Assembly (NCBI RefSeq): GCF_003344625.1
Contig: NZ_QPKJ02000002.1
Location: 682,001-746,000, forward strand
DNA: 64,000 nucleotides
From: Solirubrobacter deserti
GTDB taxonomy: Bacteria; Actinomycetota; Thermoleophilia; Solirubrobacterales; Solirubrobacteraceae
Direction: 5' to 3'
Shown: in pieces, positions 42,201 to 51,020 of the stretch
Numbering within the stretch: position 1 is the first letter of the stretch
How the letters are laid out: each line of letters opens with the position of its first letter
The notes under the pieces: generated by a model
Database searches by the model: none
Seen by the model: the letters and a program-made list of their open reading frames with translations, nothing else
Told to the model about the DNA's origin: nothing
Made by a program: the position numbers and the translations under genes

Positions 42201-45200
42201 ATGATCACCGTCGCCGACGCCGAGCTGCTGGAACGCGAGACCGAGCTGGACGCCCTGCGCGTGCTCGTCGCGGACGCCCGCGAAGGCCGCGGTGGCGTGG
42301 CGCTGGTCGAGGGTCCGCCCGGCCAGGGCAAGAGCACCTTGCTGCGGGCGCTGCGCGTCGAGGCGGGCGACATGCGCGTGCTGAGCGCGATCGGGTCCGA
42401 GCTCGAGCGGGACTTCGCCTTCGGCGTCCTCGAGCAGTTGCTCCCCGAGCTCGAGGATGCGCCGTCCTGCCAGGCCCGCCTGCGCCGCCTGACCGCGCTC
42501 GAGGAGCCGCTGTTGGTTGTCGTCGACGACGCCCAATGGGCCGACAGCGGCAGCCTGAAGGTGCTCGGCATGCTGGCCCGCCGCGTCGAAGGCTTGGCGA
42601 TCGCGCTCGTGATCGCCGTCCGCGCGAACCAGCACGACCCGCTGCTGGACGCGCTGTACGCCGCGCCCGCCGCGACGCTGCTCCCGCTCGCCCCGCTGAG
42701 CGCCGACGCCGTCGGCCACCTGCTGGGCGAGCCGGACCCGGCGTTCGTCGCCGCCGCGGCCACGACCACCGGCGGCAATCCGCTGCTCGTGCGCGAGCTG
42801 CGCCGCACGCTCGCCGACGGCGGGTACGCGGGGACGGCCGACGAGGCCGAGGCGGTCCGCCGCGCCGTGCCGGGCACGGTCGCGCGGCTCGTCGAGGGCC
42901 GCCTGCGCGCGCTGCCGCCCGCCGCGCACGCGCTCGCGCAGGCCGTCGCGACGCTGTGCGACCGCGTGTCGGCGACGCACGTGTACCGCCTGGCGGGCTT
43001 CGAAGACGCGCCAGCGGGGCTTGCGGCTTCGCCAGGGGCCGTCGCGCCGGCGGGCCTCGCCGGTTCGCCGGGGGCCGGGGCGCCGGCGGGCCTCGCCGTT
43101 TCGCCGGGGGCCGCGGCGCCGGTGGGCCTCGCCGGTTCGCCGGCGGCCGCCGCGCCGGCGGGCCTCGCCGTTTCGCCGGCGGCCGCGGCGCCGGCGGGCC
43201 TCGCCGGTTCGCCGGCGGCCGCCGCGCCGGCGGGCCTCGCCGCCTCGCCCGGGCCTGTCGGGCCCGCCGAGGCGCACGCCGCGCTCGCCCGCGCCGGCCT
43301 GCTCGAGGCCGGCGAGCTGCGCTTCACGCACCCGATGATGCGCGAGGCCGTGCGCGCCGGGCTCGTGCCCGCCGCGCGCTCGGCGCTGCACCGCCGCGCC
43401 GCGCGGCTGCTGGCCGAGACGGGTGCGAGCGAGGACATGATCGCCGCGCAGCTGCTCGCGACCGACCCGGGTGGGGAGGAGGCGGCCGCGGCGCTGCTGA
43501 CCCGCACGGGCGAGCGCGCGCTGGCGGCGGGCGACGTCGACGTCGCGCTGCACCATCTGCGCCGCGCGGTCGCGGAGGCGTCCGACCCGCCGCCGGAGCG
43601 CCTGCTGGCGCTGGGCCTGGCCGAGGCCCGCGCCGGAGATCCCGAGGCCGGCAAGCACCTGCGCGCCGCCGCCGCCGCGGGCGACCTCGTCACCGCGGCG
43701 CGCGCCCAGCAGGCGCTGGCCCGCCGGCTCGTGCTGGCGGGTCGCCCGAGCGAAGCGGCCGACCTGCTCAAGGCCGCGCTCGCGCGCTTGGCGGCCGTCG
43801 CGGACGCGGGCGCCGCGGCTGAGCCGGCCGCCGCCGCTGCGTCGTCGACCACGACGTCCGCGGGTCGCGTCGCCGCCGAATCGCCCGCCGGCCCGTCTCC
43901 GCGCCTCGTCACGGCGGGCGCCGGCGCTCCGTCCCCGGTGGGGCAGCTGGCGGCGCTGAAGGCCGAGCTGGAGGACGACCTGCTCGACGGGCTCGTGTAC
44001 GAGCTGGTCGAGGAGCGCCGCCGACGGCTCGACGCGGCCGACGAGCGGCCCGTCGTGCTCGCGCACCGCGCGTTCGACGGGGCGGCCACCGGCGCGCCCG
44101 TCGACGAGGTGGTCGACCTGGCGCGGCGCGCGCTGGCCGACGGGCAGCTCGTGCGGGGCGAAGGCCTGACGGTGATCTTCGCGATCGAGGCGCTGATGGC
44201 GGTCGAGGCCGCCGACGAGTCGCGCGCGGCGCTCGACGCGTTCGCGGACGCCGCCCGGCGCTCGGGCTCGAAGGTCGCGACGCTCGGCGCGATGATCGCG
44301 CTCGCGCGCTGGGAGCACGCGTTCGGCGACTTGGAGCGAGCGCAAGACGCGGCGCGTGCCGCGATCGAGCACTACAGCCTGCGCGGGCGCCGCCCGACGG
44401 CCGCGATGCGCGCCGTGCTCGCCGCCGCCCTGCTCGACGCGGGCGACCTTGCCGGCGCCGAGGCCGCGATGGTCGGCGACCCGCCCGACGCCGCGCAGCT
44501 CAGCCTGCCGATCTGCGGGTTCCACTCGCTGCAGGGCCGGATCCTGCTCGAGCGCGGCCGACCCGGGGACGCGCTGGCCGCGATCGAGCGCCAGTTCGAG
44601 CTCGAGCGCTCGCGCGGGTGGCGGATCACGCTGCGCGAGGCGACCCGGCCGACCTACGTCCGCGCGCTCGCCGCCGCCGGCCGGCTCGACGAGGCACGCG
44701 CCTTCGCGGCCGAGGTCCTGGCCTTCAACCGGGCGCGCGGGATGCACGCCGCCGAGGCGCGGATGCTGCTCGCCGCGGCAGGCCTCTCGCTCACCCGCGA
44801 CGACGAGATCGCCCAGCTCGAGCACGCCGTCGCGGCAGCGGACCGCTCGTCCGCGCCCCTCGTGCAGGCCGAGGCCCACGCCGCGCTCGGTGCGGCGCTG
44901 CGGCGCGCCGGCCGCCGCGCGGAGGCCCGCGCCCCGCTGCGCCACGCCCGCGAGCGGGCGCTCGCGATCGGCGCCCGCGGCGTCGAGCGGATCGCCCACG
45001 ACGAGCTCGTGATCGCCGGCGCGCGGCCGCAGCGCGTCGCCCAGTCCGGGCCCGAGGGCCTGACGCCGTCCGAGCGCCGCGTCGCCGAGCTCGCGGCCGC
45101 GGGCCGGCGCAACCGCGAGATCGCGGAGGAGCTGTTCGTGACGCCCAAGACGGTCGAGGTCCACCTCGGCCGCGCGTACGGGAAGCTCGGCATCAACTCC

Positions 45201-45242
45201 CGCTCGCAGCTCGCTGATACCCTCAGGGGGTATGCAGCATGA
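42201..45242 (+). CDS. LuxR-family regulator with N-terminal AAA/STAND ATPase
   Basis: 1013 residues. The N-terminal ATPase has Walker A GPPGQGKST (38-46) and Walker B LLVVVDDAQWAD, followed by GGNPLLVREL. A long helical repeat (TPR-like) region covers ~370-930, and the C-terminal LuxR helix-turn-helix is LTPSERRVAELAAAGRRNRE then LFVTPKTVEVHLGRAYGKLG. This is a LAL/MalT-type regulator, usually activated by a small ligand. A 7-copy 12-residue repeat interrupts the ATPase-to-sensor region; see the separate entry. TAGCTT lies 12 nt before the ATG. The divergent secreted protein gene is a candidate target. Confidence 0.9.
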   Translation: MITVADAELLERETELDALRVLVADAREGRGGVALVEGPPGQGKSTLLRALRVEAGDMRVLSAIGSELERDFAFGVLEQLLPELEDAPSCQARLRRLTALEEPLLVVVDDAQWADSGSLKVLGMLARRVEGLAIALVIAVRANQHDPLLDALYAAPAATLLPLAPLSADAVGHLLGEPDPAFVAAAATTTGGNPLLVRELRRTLADGGYAGTADEAEAVRRAVPGTVARLVEGRLRALPPAAHALAQAVATLCDRVSATHVYRLAGFEDAPAGLAASPGAVAPAGLAGSPGAGAPAGLAVSPGAAAPVGLAGSPAAAAPAGLAVSPAAAAPAGLAGSPAAAAPAGLAASPGPVGPAEAHAALARAGLLEAGELRFTHPMMREAVRAGLVPAARSALHRRAARLLAETGASEDMIAAQLLATDPGGEEAAAALLTRTGERALAAGDVDVALHHLRRAVAEASDPPPERLLALGLAEARAGDPEAGKHLRAAAAAGDLVTAARAQQALARRLVLAGRPSEAADLLKAALARLAAVADAGAAAEPAAAAASSTTTSAGRVAAESPAGPSPRLVTAGAGAPSPVGQLAALKAELEDDLLDGLVYELVEERRRRLDAADERPVVLAHRAFDGAATGAPVDEVVDLARRALADGQLVRGEGLTVIFAIEALMAVEAADESRAALDAFADAARRSGSKVATLGAMIALARWEHAFGDLERAQDAARAAIEHYSLRGRRPTAAMRAVLAAALLDAGDLAGAEAAMVGDPPDAAQLSLPICGFHSLQGRILLERGRPGDALAAIERQFELERSRGWRITLREATRPTYVRALAAAGRLDEARAFAAEVLAFNRARGMHAAEARMLLAAAGLSLTRDDEIAQLEHAVAAADRSSAPLVQAEAHAALGAALRRAGRRAEARAPLRHARERALAIGARGVERIAHDELVIAGARPQRVAQSGPEGLTPSERRVAELAAAGRRNREIAEELFVTPKTVEVHLGRAYGKLGINSRSQLADTLRGYAA
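43008..43259 (+). repeat. 36-nt tandem repeat, seven copies, inside the LuxR-type gene
   Basis: Seven in-frame units of exactly 36 nt encode APAGLAxSPxAx-type 12-residue peptides (x = A, G or V). Inner copies are nearly identical, outer ones diverge, as expected from slippage or unequal crossing-over. It lies directly after the winged-helix-like part of the ATPase module (HVYRLAGFED) and before HAALARAGLL, so it forms a flexible Ala/Pro linker. Confidence 0.92.
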
Positions 45243-45310
45243 CCAATCACTGACCGGCTGGCCTTCAGGCTGATCTCACGCGGCAAGGGCCACGCGGTGG
45301 TCCACGAGCA

Positions 45311-46780
45311 TCACTGAGCCAGGACGTGGACGGTCCCGAACTCGGGATCGCTCGCCCCGTGCAACCGCGCCCCGACCGCCTTCAGTGAGCGTAGGTACGC
45401 GACCACCTCGTCGGTGATCCGCTCGCCCGGCAGCAGCACGGGGATGCCGGGCGGGTAGCCGGCGATCGCCTCCGCGCTCACGCGCCCCACGGCGTCGTCG
45501 ACCCCGACGATCTCCGACGCCCCGAGGAACGCCTCGCGCGGCGCGACCACGACCTCGTTCTCGAACGTACCCGTGGCGAGCGTGACCTCCTCGGTCTCGC
45601 CCGGCCGCTCCATCCGGCGCGCGATCCACGTCAGGTCGTGGATGAAGCGCTCGAGCTCGCGCGGCGGCTCGTCGAGCCCGAGCACCAGCACGATCGTCGC
45701 CTGCGTCGCCAGCTCCACCTGCGTGTCGAAGTTCGAGCGCAGCGCCGCGGCCATCTCGTAGCCGGTCGCGCCCGTCCCGCGCACGTCGATGACGATCCGC
45801 AGCGGGTCGCGCCCGGCCACGCCCGGCCGCCCGACCTGCTCGTCGCCGATCACGCGACAGCCGGGGATCTCGTCGATCGCCGCGCACGTGCGCCGCGACA
45901 GCGCGATCGTGTTCCCGAGCAACGCCTCGCCGTGCAGCACCAGCTGGCGCCGCGCGCCGTCCAGCGAAGCCATCAGCAGCGACGAGGGCGACGTGGAGCG
46001 CACCAACCGCAGCGTCCGGGCCACGGCCTCCGGGTCCACGCGCCCGGACGAGCTCACGTGCAGCAGCGCGGACTGCGTCAGCGACCCCGCGATCTTGTGC
46101 ACGGACGTGAGCATCGCGTCCGCGCCCAGCTCCAGCGCGCCGGCGGGCAGCTCCTCGTGGAACCCGAGGTGCGGCCCCCACGACTGGTCCACGACCAACG
46201 GCACGCCGGCCGCGTGCGCCACCCGTGCGCACTCCTCGATGTCCGCCGCCATCCCGTAGTAGGTGGGGGAGACGATGAACACCGCTCGCGCGCCCGGTGT
46301 CGCCTCCAGGGCGCGCGCCACCGCCTCGGCCGTGACGCCGTGCGCCATGCCGAGCACCGGCTCGTACTCCGGCGCCACCCATGTGGGCAACCCGCCCGAG
46401 AGCACCAGGCCGTCGACCACCGACGCGTGCGCGTTGCGCTGTACCACGACCGGCGCGCCCAGCGGCGCCAGCGCCAGGCACAGCGCGTGGTTGCCCTGCG
46501 TCGCTCCGTTGGTCAGAAACCACGAGCGCTCGGCGCCGTAGGCCTCGGCGGCGAGCTCCTCGGCGCGCTCGTACGGCGTCGGGGACGGCCCGAGATCGAC
46601 GCCGTGGATGTCCTGCGGGATGTCCAGCCGGTGCGTCTGCCAGCCGAACGCGGTGCGCACGCCGAGGTCGGCGGCGTTGCCGGCCTTGTGCCCCGGCACG
46701 TGGAAACGGGTGGAGCCGCGGAACCCGTACGCCACGACGGCGTCGAGGTAGGGCGCGGTCGGTTGGTCGGGGGAGGCCAT
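45311..46780 (-). CDS. Orn/Lys/Arg decarboxylase family PLP enzyme
   Basis: About 489 residues, the size of Bacillus SpeA/YaaO rather than of the ~710-residue inducible decarboxylases. Motifs: N-terminal RFHVPGHKAGN, LTNGATQGNHALCLAL, HASVVDGLVLSGG, VDQSWGPHLGFHEELP and the PLP-Lys region TSVHKIAGSLTQSA. The C-terminal decarboxylase domain ends YPPGIPVLLPGERI. It produces a polyamine or diamine from a basic amino acid; specificity cannot be read. The ATG at 46780 is used (46795 is also possible); neither has a clear ribosome binding site. It is divergent from the dienelactone hydrolase gene. Confidence 0.9.
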   Translation of the reverse strand: MASPDQPTAPYLDAVVAYGFRGSTRFHVPGHKAGNAADLGVRTAFGWQTHRLDIPQDIHGVDLGPSPTPYERAEELAAEAYGAERSWFLTNGATQGNHALCLALAPLGAPVVVQRNAHASVVDGLVLSGGLPTWVAPEYEPVLGMAHGVTAEAVARALEATPGARAVFIVSPTYYGMAADIEECARVAHAAGVPLVVDQSWGPHLGFHEELPAGALELGADAMLTSVHKIAGSLTQSALLHVSSSGRVDPEAVARTLRLVRSTSPSSLLMASLDGARRQLVLHGEALLGNTIALSRRTCAAIDEIPGCRVIGDEQVGRPGVAGRDPLRIVIDVRGTGATGYEMAAALRSNFDTQVELATQATIVLVLGLDEPPRELERFIHDLTWIARRMERPGETEEVTLATGTFENEVVVAPREAFLGASEIVGVDDAVGRVSAEAIAGYPPGIPVLLPGERITDEVVAYLRSLKAVGARLHGASDPEFGTVHVLAQ

Positions 46781-46809
46781 GGCGCGCGTCAGCATGGCAG
46801 GATGCGAGC

Positions 46810-47535
46810 GTGGTCGTCACGCGCGAATTCGTCGACATCCCGGTCGCAGAGCGCAGCATGCGCACGTTCGTCACCGCCCCCAAGCCGGAGGGGCGCTGGC
46901 CGGGCGTCGTCTTCTACACCGACATCTTCCAGCTCACCGAGTCCTCTCTGCGGTGGGCCGTACGGCTCGCGAGCTACGGCTTCCTGGTCGCCGTGCCCGA
47001 GATCTACCACCGCGTCGAGCCGCCGGACACCGTGCTGGCCTTCGACGACGAGGGCAAGGCGCGCGGCCAGGCCGACGCCGAGGCGATCACGACGGCCGAG
47101 TTCGACGAGGACATCCGCGCCGCTGTCGACTGGCTCGCCGCGCGCGACGCGCGTGTCGGCGCCACCGGCCACTGCACGGGCGGCCACCTCGCCTTCCGGG
47201 CCGCCTTCGATACCCGCGTGGCCGGCACCGCGCTCTGGTACCCGACGGGCCTGCACGACGGCAAGCTCGGGAAGGACACGTCGGACGCGCTGCAGCGCGC
47301 GGCCGACATCCAGCACGAGCTGCTGCTGATCTTCGGCACGCGCGACCCGCACACGCCGCCGCCCGGCCGCGCCACGGTCAAGGACGCGCTGGACGCCGCC
47401 GGCTCGCGCTACCAGTGGCACGAGTACGAGGCCGAGCACGCGTTCGGGCGCGACGTCGGACCGCGCCACGACCCCGAGGCGACCGACCGGGCCTTCGCCG
47501 AGACCGTCACGTTCTTCAAGCGGGTGCTGCGATGA
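46810..47535 (+). CDS. Dienelactone hydrolase family protein
   Basis: A 241-residue alpha/beta hydrolase with the dienelactone hydrolase triad: C122 in ATGHCTGGHLAF, D179 in FGTRDPHTP and H210 in EYEAEHAFGRD. E36-equivalent acidic features of the classic enzyme are not obvious (VVFYTDIFQ here). It hydrolyses lactones or small esters; the true substrate is unknown. The GTG at 46810 fits the family N-terminus (TREFVDIPVAERSMRTF). It overlaps the GST gene by ATGA, so the two are co-translated. Confidence 0.88.
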   Translation: MVVTREFVDIPVAERSMRTFVTAPKPEGRWPGVVFYTDIFQLTESSLRWAVRLASYGFLVAVPEIYHRVEPPDTVLAFDDEGKARGQADAEAITTAEFDEDIRAAVDWLAARDARVGATGHCTGGHLAFRAAFDTRVAGTALWYPTGLHDGKLGKDTSDALQRAADIQHELLLIFGTRDPHTPPPGRATVKDALDAAGSRYQWHEYEAEHAFGRDVGPRHDPEATDRAFAETVTFFKRVLR

Positions 47536-48146
47536 AGCTCTACGACCATCCGATGTCGGCCAACTGTCTCAAGCCGCGGCTGCTGCTCGCGCAGCTCGGC
47601 ACGCCGTACGAGCGCGTCACCGTCGACATCTTCGACCGCGACCGCCACGGCCAGCTCGCACGCAACCCGACCAAGCTCGTGCCGGTGCTGGAGACCGACG
47701 ACGGTGCGTTCATCCCGGAGTCCGGCGCGATCATGCTCTACCTCGCGGAGGGCACGCCGTTCCTGCCGCCGCCCGGCGTCGCGCGGGCGCGCGTGCACCA
47801 GTGGCTGTTCTTCGAGCAGAACCAGCTGGAACCGGGGCTCGCCGTCGCGCGCTTCATGAAGCTGATGGGCCTCGACGACCACGCGCCCGAGGTCTACAAG
47901 AACCGCCTGCAGCAGGGCCAGCGCGCGCTGAACGCGATCGCGCACGGGCTCTCGGACGGGCGTCCGTTCCTCGCGGGTGAGGACTACACCGTGGCTGACA
48001 TGCAGGTCTACGCCTACTCGCACACGGCGGCCGACGTGGACCTCGAGCACGAGCCGGTCGTCGCCGACTGGCTGGCGCGCGTAGAAGCCACGCCGGGCTT
48101 CGTCAACGACTTGGAGCCGATTCCTCCGCGCGGCGCAGGAACCTGA
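47532..48146 (+). CDS. Glutathione S-transferase family protein
   Basis: 204 residues with the thioredoxin-like N-terminal domain (MKLYDHPMSANCLKPRLLLAQ, NPTKLVPVLETDDG, ESGAIMLYLAEGTPFLP) and the all-helical C-terminal domain with LAGEDYTVADMQVYAY. Actinobacteria of this type generally use mycothiol rather than glutathione, so the thiol partner is uncertain. It is translationally coupled to the dienelactone hydrolase gene, which suggests a shared role in handling reactive organic compounds. The last 44 bp overlap the small minus-strand gene. Confidence 0.88.
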   Translation: MKLYDHPMSANCLKPRLLLAQLGTPYERVTVDIFDRDRHGQLARNPTKLVPVLETDDGAFIPESGAIMLYLAEGTPFLPPPGVARARVHQWLFFEQNQLEPGLAVARFMKLMGLDDHAPEVYKNRLQQGQRALNAIAHGLSDGRPFLAGEDYTVADMQVYAYSHTAADVDLEHEPVVADWLARVEATPGFVNDLEPIPPRGAGT

Positions 48147-48252
48147 ACCAACGGCGCGGCGACTCGGGCTGCGGCTCGGCCTCCACCGGCTCGGGCTCCG
48201 GAGCCAGCAGGCTCTCGAGCCAGAGCGCCTCGTCGACTTTGCCTTGACTCAT
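48103..48252 (-). CDS. Small protein, 49 aa
   Basis: Starts MSQGKVDEALWLESLLAPEP and has an acidic Pro/Glu middle (EPVEAEPQPESP) and a basic, aromatic end (RRWFRFLRRAEESAPSR). It is supported by TACCTT (complement of 48260-48265) ending exactly 7 nt before the ATG, the same spacing seen at other genes here. It overlaps the 3' end of the GST gene on the opposite strand by 44 bp. An amphipathic, membrane-associated C-terminus is possible. No family is known. Confidence 0.5.
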   Translation of the reverse strand: MSQGKVDEALWLESLLAPEPEPVEAEPQPESPRRWFRFLRRAEESAPSR

Positions 48253-48299
48253 GCAGTCGAAGGTAGGCGGATGTCCGGCGACCGCACCTACCCGAGCGG

Positions 48300-48413
48300 T
48301 CAGTTCGTGCCCGCCACGAGCCGCTTCAGATGCGGCGCGGCGACGCCGAGCACAACCACGGCCAGCGCGCCGGAGGTGACGACGAGATCCCAGTTTCGAG
48401 TCAAGCGATTCAT
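48300..48413 (-). CDS. Small membrane protein, 37 aa (candidate)
   Basis: An ATG at 48413 opens a 37-residue frame: a basic N-terminus (MNRLTRNWD), one strongly hydrophobic helix (LVVTSGALAVVVLGVAA) and a basic end (HLKRLVAGTN). The layout is that of a single-pass small membrane protein. No clear ribosome binding site or TAnnnT box is visible, so support rests on the composition alone. Confidence 0.35.
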   Translation of the reverse strand: MNRLTRNWDLVVTSGALAVVVLGVAAPHLKRLVAGTN

Positions 48414-48443
48414 GTCGCGACACAAAGTGACACGGCGTCATTG

Positions 48444-48510
48444 GCGCAACCTTGGGGGAACCCCAATTTTCCGGGGTGTGGCTCTCCGCACGAAAGCTCG
48501 CCGGTTGCGC
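48444..48510 (+). promoter_or_regulatory. Structured leader upstream of the large surface protein (riboswitch-like candidate)
   Basis: GCGCAACC (48444-48451) and GGTTGCGC (48503-48510) form a perfect 8-bp closing stem. Inside it, TTGGGG-GAA-CCCCAA (48452-48466) is a hairpin, and CCCC (48461-48464) can alternatively pair with GGGG (48473-48476). The run GGGGGAACCCCAATTTT followed by CCGGGGTG recalls parts of the ydaO (c-di-AMP) riboswitch consensus, but other conserved parts are not evident. A TAGCTT lying closer to the gene at 48559-48564 means this element would be upstream of a leaderless start if that box is the main promoter. Confidence 0.3.
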
Positions 48511-48572
48511 GCCGTCGGGCCACTGGGTGACCGCCATGACCGGGGTCCGGGCGGCCCGTAGCTTGCCCAGCC

Positions 48573-51020
48573 ATGCGCTTCCGCCCCCTGCTGACGCTCG
48601 CTGCAGTTTCGACACTGATGACATTCGCCGCCGCTCCGGCGGCCAACGCGAACTGGCTCGGGCTTCCCGGGCTGAACTCCGGCGCTGCCAACTGGGTACG
48701 CGAGTACGCCACGGACAGCACGCTGAGCACGATGTACGCCGCGACCGAGGACGACGGCGTCTTCCGCTCGGTCACCAACGGCCTCACCTGGGAGGCGTTC
48801 AACGCCGGCCTCGCCGGCGTCCCGGGCGCCATGAACGTGCGCACGGTCTTCACCAGCGGTACGACGGTCTACGCCGGCACCACCGCCGGCCTGTTCAAGT
48901 CGGTCGCCGGCGGCGCGTTCCAGCCCGTTGCGCAGGGGCCTGAGCAGGACCCGAAGAACCCGAAGAAGCTCAACCAGGCCGTCCAGGCCGTCTTCACCGG
49001 CGCCCTGCCGGGAAGTCCGATGCTCGCGGCGGTCGCCAGCGGCGGCGTGTACCGCTCCACGGACGGCGGCGCGACGTGGCAGAAGCCCGCCCCGGGCAAC
49101 GGCATGCTGGCCTCCGAGACGGTGTGGAGCCTCGGCTCGTTCAAGGACAACGGTGCCCTGATCTACGCCGCCACGCAGAGCGGGATCTACCTCTCCGTCA
49201 ACGGCGGATCCACGTGGACGCTGTCCAACGACGGCATCACCGGCCAGACCATGCGCGCGTGGGCCGACGAGAAGTACCCGAACATCTACTACGCGGGCAC
49301 CACCGACGGCCTGTACCGCTCGATCAACGCCGGCCTCACCTGGACCCGGATCAGCGAGGACACGACGGTCCGCGCGATCACGCAGTTCAACGGCGTCGAG
49401 AAGAAGCGCCTGTACATCGCCACCGACAACGGCGTGATCGCCGGCCAGACGGACCTGCACCCGGTGCCGGGCAAGCCGACGTGGCGCAAGCTCCCGCTGG
49501 ACGGCCTGAGCCCCAACTCGGAGATCTGGGGCCTGAACAGCTACATCAACACGCCCGGCACGCTGCTCGCCGGCACGCACGGCGGCGGCGGCAAGGTCTT
49601 CACGATCACCCCGCCGGTGTGGGCCGGCGTGCTGCCCACGATCAACGACACGACGCCGCACAAGTCCCAGAAGCTGTGGGTCACCTCCAACGGCACGTGG
49701 GCCGGCTCCCCGACCGAGTTCACGTACCAGTGGGAGGACTGCACCGAGGCCAAGTGCGTCCCGATCACGGACGCGACCGACGCCACGTTCGTCGTCCCCG
49801 CCAAGGACCGCAAGTACCGCGTCGTGGTGACCGCGCACAACGACTTCCCGAACAGCCCGCTGCTGCCGGCCGAGAAGGCGAGCCTCACCACCGGCGCCGC
49901 GGCCGCCGAGCCCAACTCGCTGCCCGGTGACATCGGCGGCACCAGCACCGGCTCGATCAAGCTCACGCCCGCCGGCCAGCCGCAGCCGGGCGTGGTCCTG
50001 ACCGCGCAGGACTGGAAGTTCAACAACCCGAACGCGACATCGGTCAGCTGGCAGTGGTACCGCTGTGTCGGCGTCAACAACTGCGAAAAGCTGCAGGGCG
50101 CTGACGAGATCAACTACACGCTCACTGACCAGGACGTGGGCAAGTACCTGTGCTTCAAGGCGACCGGCCACAACGCGTCGGGCTCCAAGACGCTGGACTG
50201 CTCGGGCCAGACGACGGAGGTCCTCGCGCCGGACCCGAAGCAGACCGGCCCGCAGTCGATCTCGGGCAACGCGTGGGTCGGCCACACGCTGCTGTCGGGC
50301 TCCGGCACCTGGGCCTACTCGGGGATGCGCTTCGAGCGCCGCTGGATGCGCTGCAACGCCGAGGGCGGCAGCTGCGAGTACATCTACAACGAGAAGAGCT
50401 CGACCTACGTGATCAAGCCTGCTGACCTCGGCAAGCGCATCAAGGCCGAGATCACCGCTGACTCGAACATCGCCAACAAGAAGCCGGACCCGGCCTTCGT
50501 CTACACGGCGCTGACCGCGGTCGTGACCGAGGCGCCGCCGGAGCCGGAGCCCCCGGCCCAGCAGGGCGGCGGCGGGAACGACAACGGCGGCGGTGGCGAC
50601 GGCACGGGCGGCGGCGGCACCGGTGGCGGCGGCACGGGCGGCGGCGGCACGGGCGGCGGCCAGACCCCGCCGCCCCCGCCGGGCGACAAGATCGCGCCGG
50701 TGCTGTCGCTGAAGTCCGGCGCCCCCACCTCGATGAAGGTCACGCTGTCCGAGGCGGCCTCCCTGTCGGTCGAGTACCAGCGCGTCCGCGCGGGCCGCAA
50801 GGCCGGCAAGAAGTGCAAGGCCGGCGGCAAGAAGGGCTTCAAGTGCACGGTCGTGACGAAGGTCGCGACGGTGAAGGTGGCCGCGGCCGCCGGCTCGGCC
50901 ACGGTCAAGCTCCCCAAGCGCAAGCTCGCGAAGGGCGAGTACCGGCTGGTGGTCACCCCGGTCGACGCCGCCGGCAACAAGGGCGCGGCGAAGACGGTGA
51001 AGTTCAAGGTCAAGAAGTAG
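48573..51020 (+). CDS. Large secreted surface protein: BNR-type propeller, Ig-like domains, Gly-rich linker
   Basis: 815 residues with a signal peptide (AAPAANANW). Residues ~35-345 hold sortilin/BNR-like propeller blades (GVFRSVTNGLTWEAF, GVYRSTDGGATWQKP, GIYLSVNGGSTWTLS, GLYRSINAGLTWTRI). Ig-like domains with paired Cys follow (FTYQWEDCTEAKCVPI, VSWQWYRCVGVNNCEKL, FERRWMRCNAEGGSCEYIY). A Gly/Thr linker made of GGGGT units (~670-700) leads to a basic C-terminal domain rich in Lys and beta strands. The ATG is preceded by TAGCTT at 8 nt. Function unknown; adhesion or matrix binding is inferred. The end overlaps the convergent sigma factor gene by 11 bp. Confidence 0.85.
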   Translation: MRFRPLLTLAAVSTLMTFAAAPAANANWLGLPGLNSGAANWVREYATDSTLSTMYAATEDDGVFRSVTNGLTWEAFNAGLAGVPGAMNVRTVFTSGTTVYAGTTAGLFKSVAGGAFQPVAQGPEQDPKNPKKLNQAVQAVFTGALPGSPMLAAVASGGVYRSTDGGATWQKPAPGNGMLASETVWSLGSFKDNGALIYAATQSGIYLSVNGGSTWTLSNDGITGQTMRAWADEKYPNIYYAGTTDGLYRSINAGLTWTRISEDTTVRAITQFNGVEKKRLYIATDNGVIAGQTDLHPVPGKPTWRKLPLDGLSPNSEIWGLNSYINTPGTLLAGTHGGGGKVFTITPPVWAGVLPTINDTTPHKSQKLWVTSNGTWAGSPTEFTYQWEDCTEAKCVPITDATDATFVVPAKDRKYRVVVTAHNDFPNSPLLPAEKASLTTGAAAAEPNSLPGDIGGTSTGSIKLTPAGQPQPGVVLTAQDWKFNNPNATSVSWQWYRCVGVNNCEKLQGADEINYTLTDQDVGKYLCFKATGHNASGSKTLDCSGQTTEVLAPDPKQTGPQSISGNAWVGHTLLSGSGTWAYSGMRFERRWMRCNAEGGSCEYIYNEKSSTYVIKPADLGKRIKAEITADSNIANKKPDPAFVYTALTAVVTEAPPEPEPPAQQGGGGNDNGGGGDGTGGGGTGGGGTGGGGTGGGQTPPPPPGDKIAPVLSLKSGAPTSMKVTLSEAASLSVEYQRVRAGRKAGKKCKAGGKKGFKCTVVTKVATVKVAAAAGSATVKLPKRKLAKGEYRLVVTPVDAAGNKGAAKTVKFKVKK

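Noticed and set aside
43008..43259. Possible CRISPR array or regulatory iteron cluster
   Set aside because: Exact 36-nt in-frame tandem copies without spacers inside a coding region; best explained as a coding minisatellite.
42108..45164. Very long open frame on the strand opposite the LuxR-type gene (about 1,000 codons)
   Set aside because: Composition is dominated by Arg, Gly, Ala and His with no domain, and it lies antisense to a gene with clear Walker and LuxR motifs. In DNA this GC-rich, stop codons are rare in the antisense frame.
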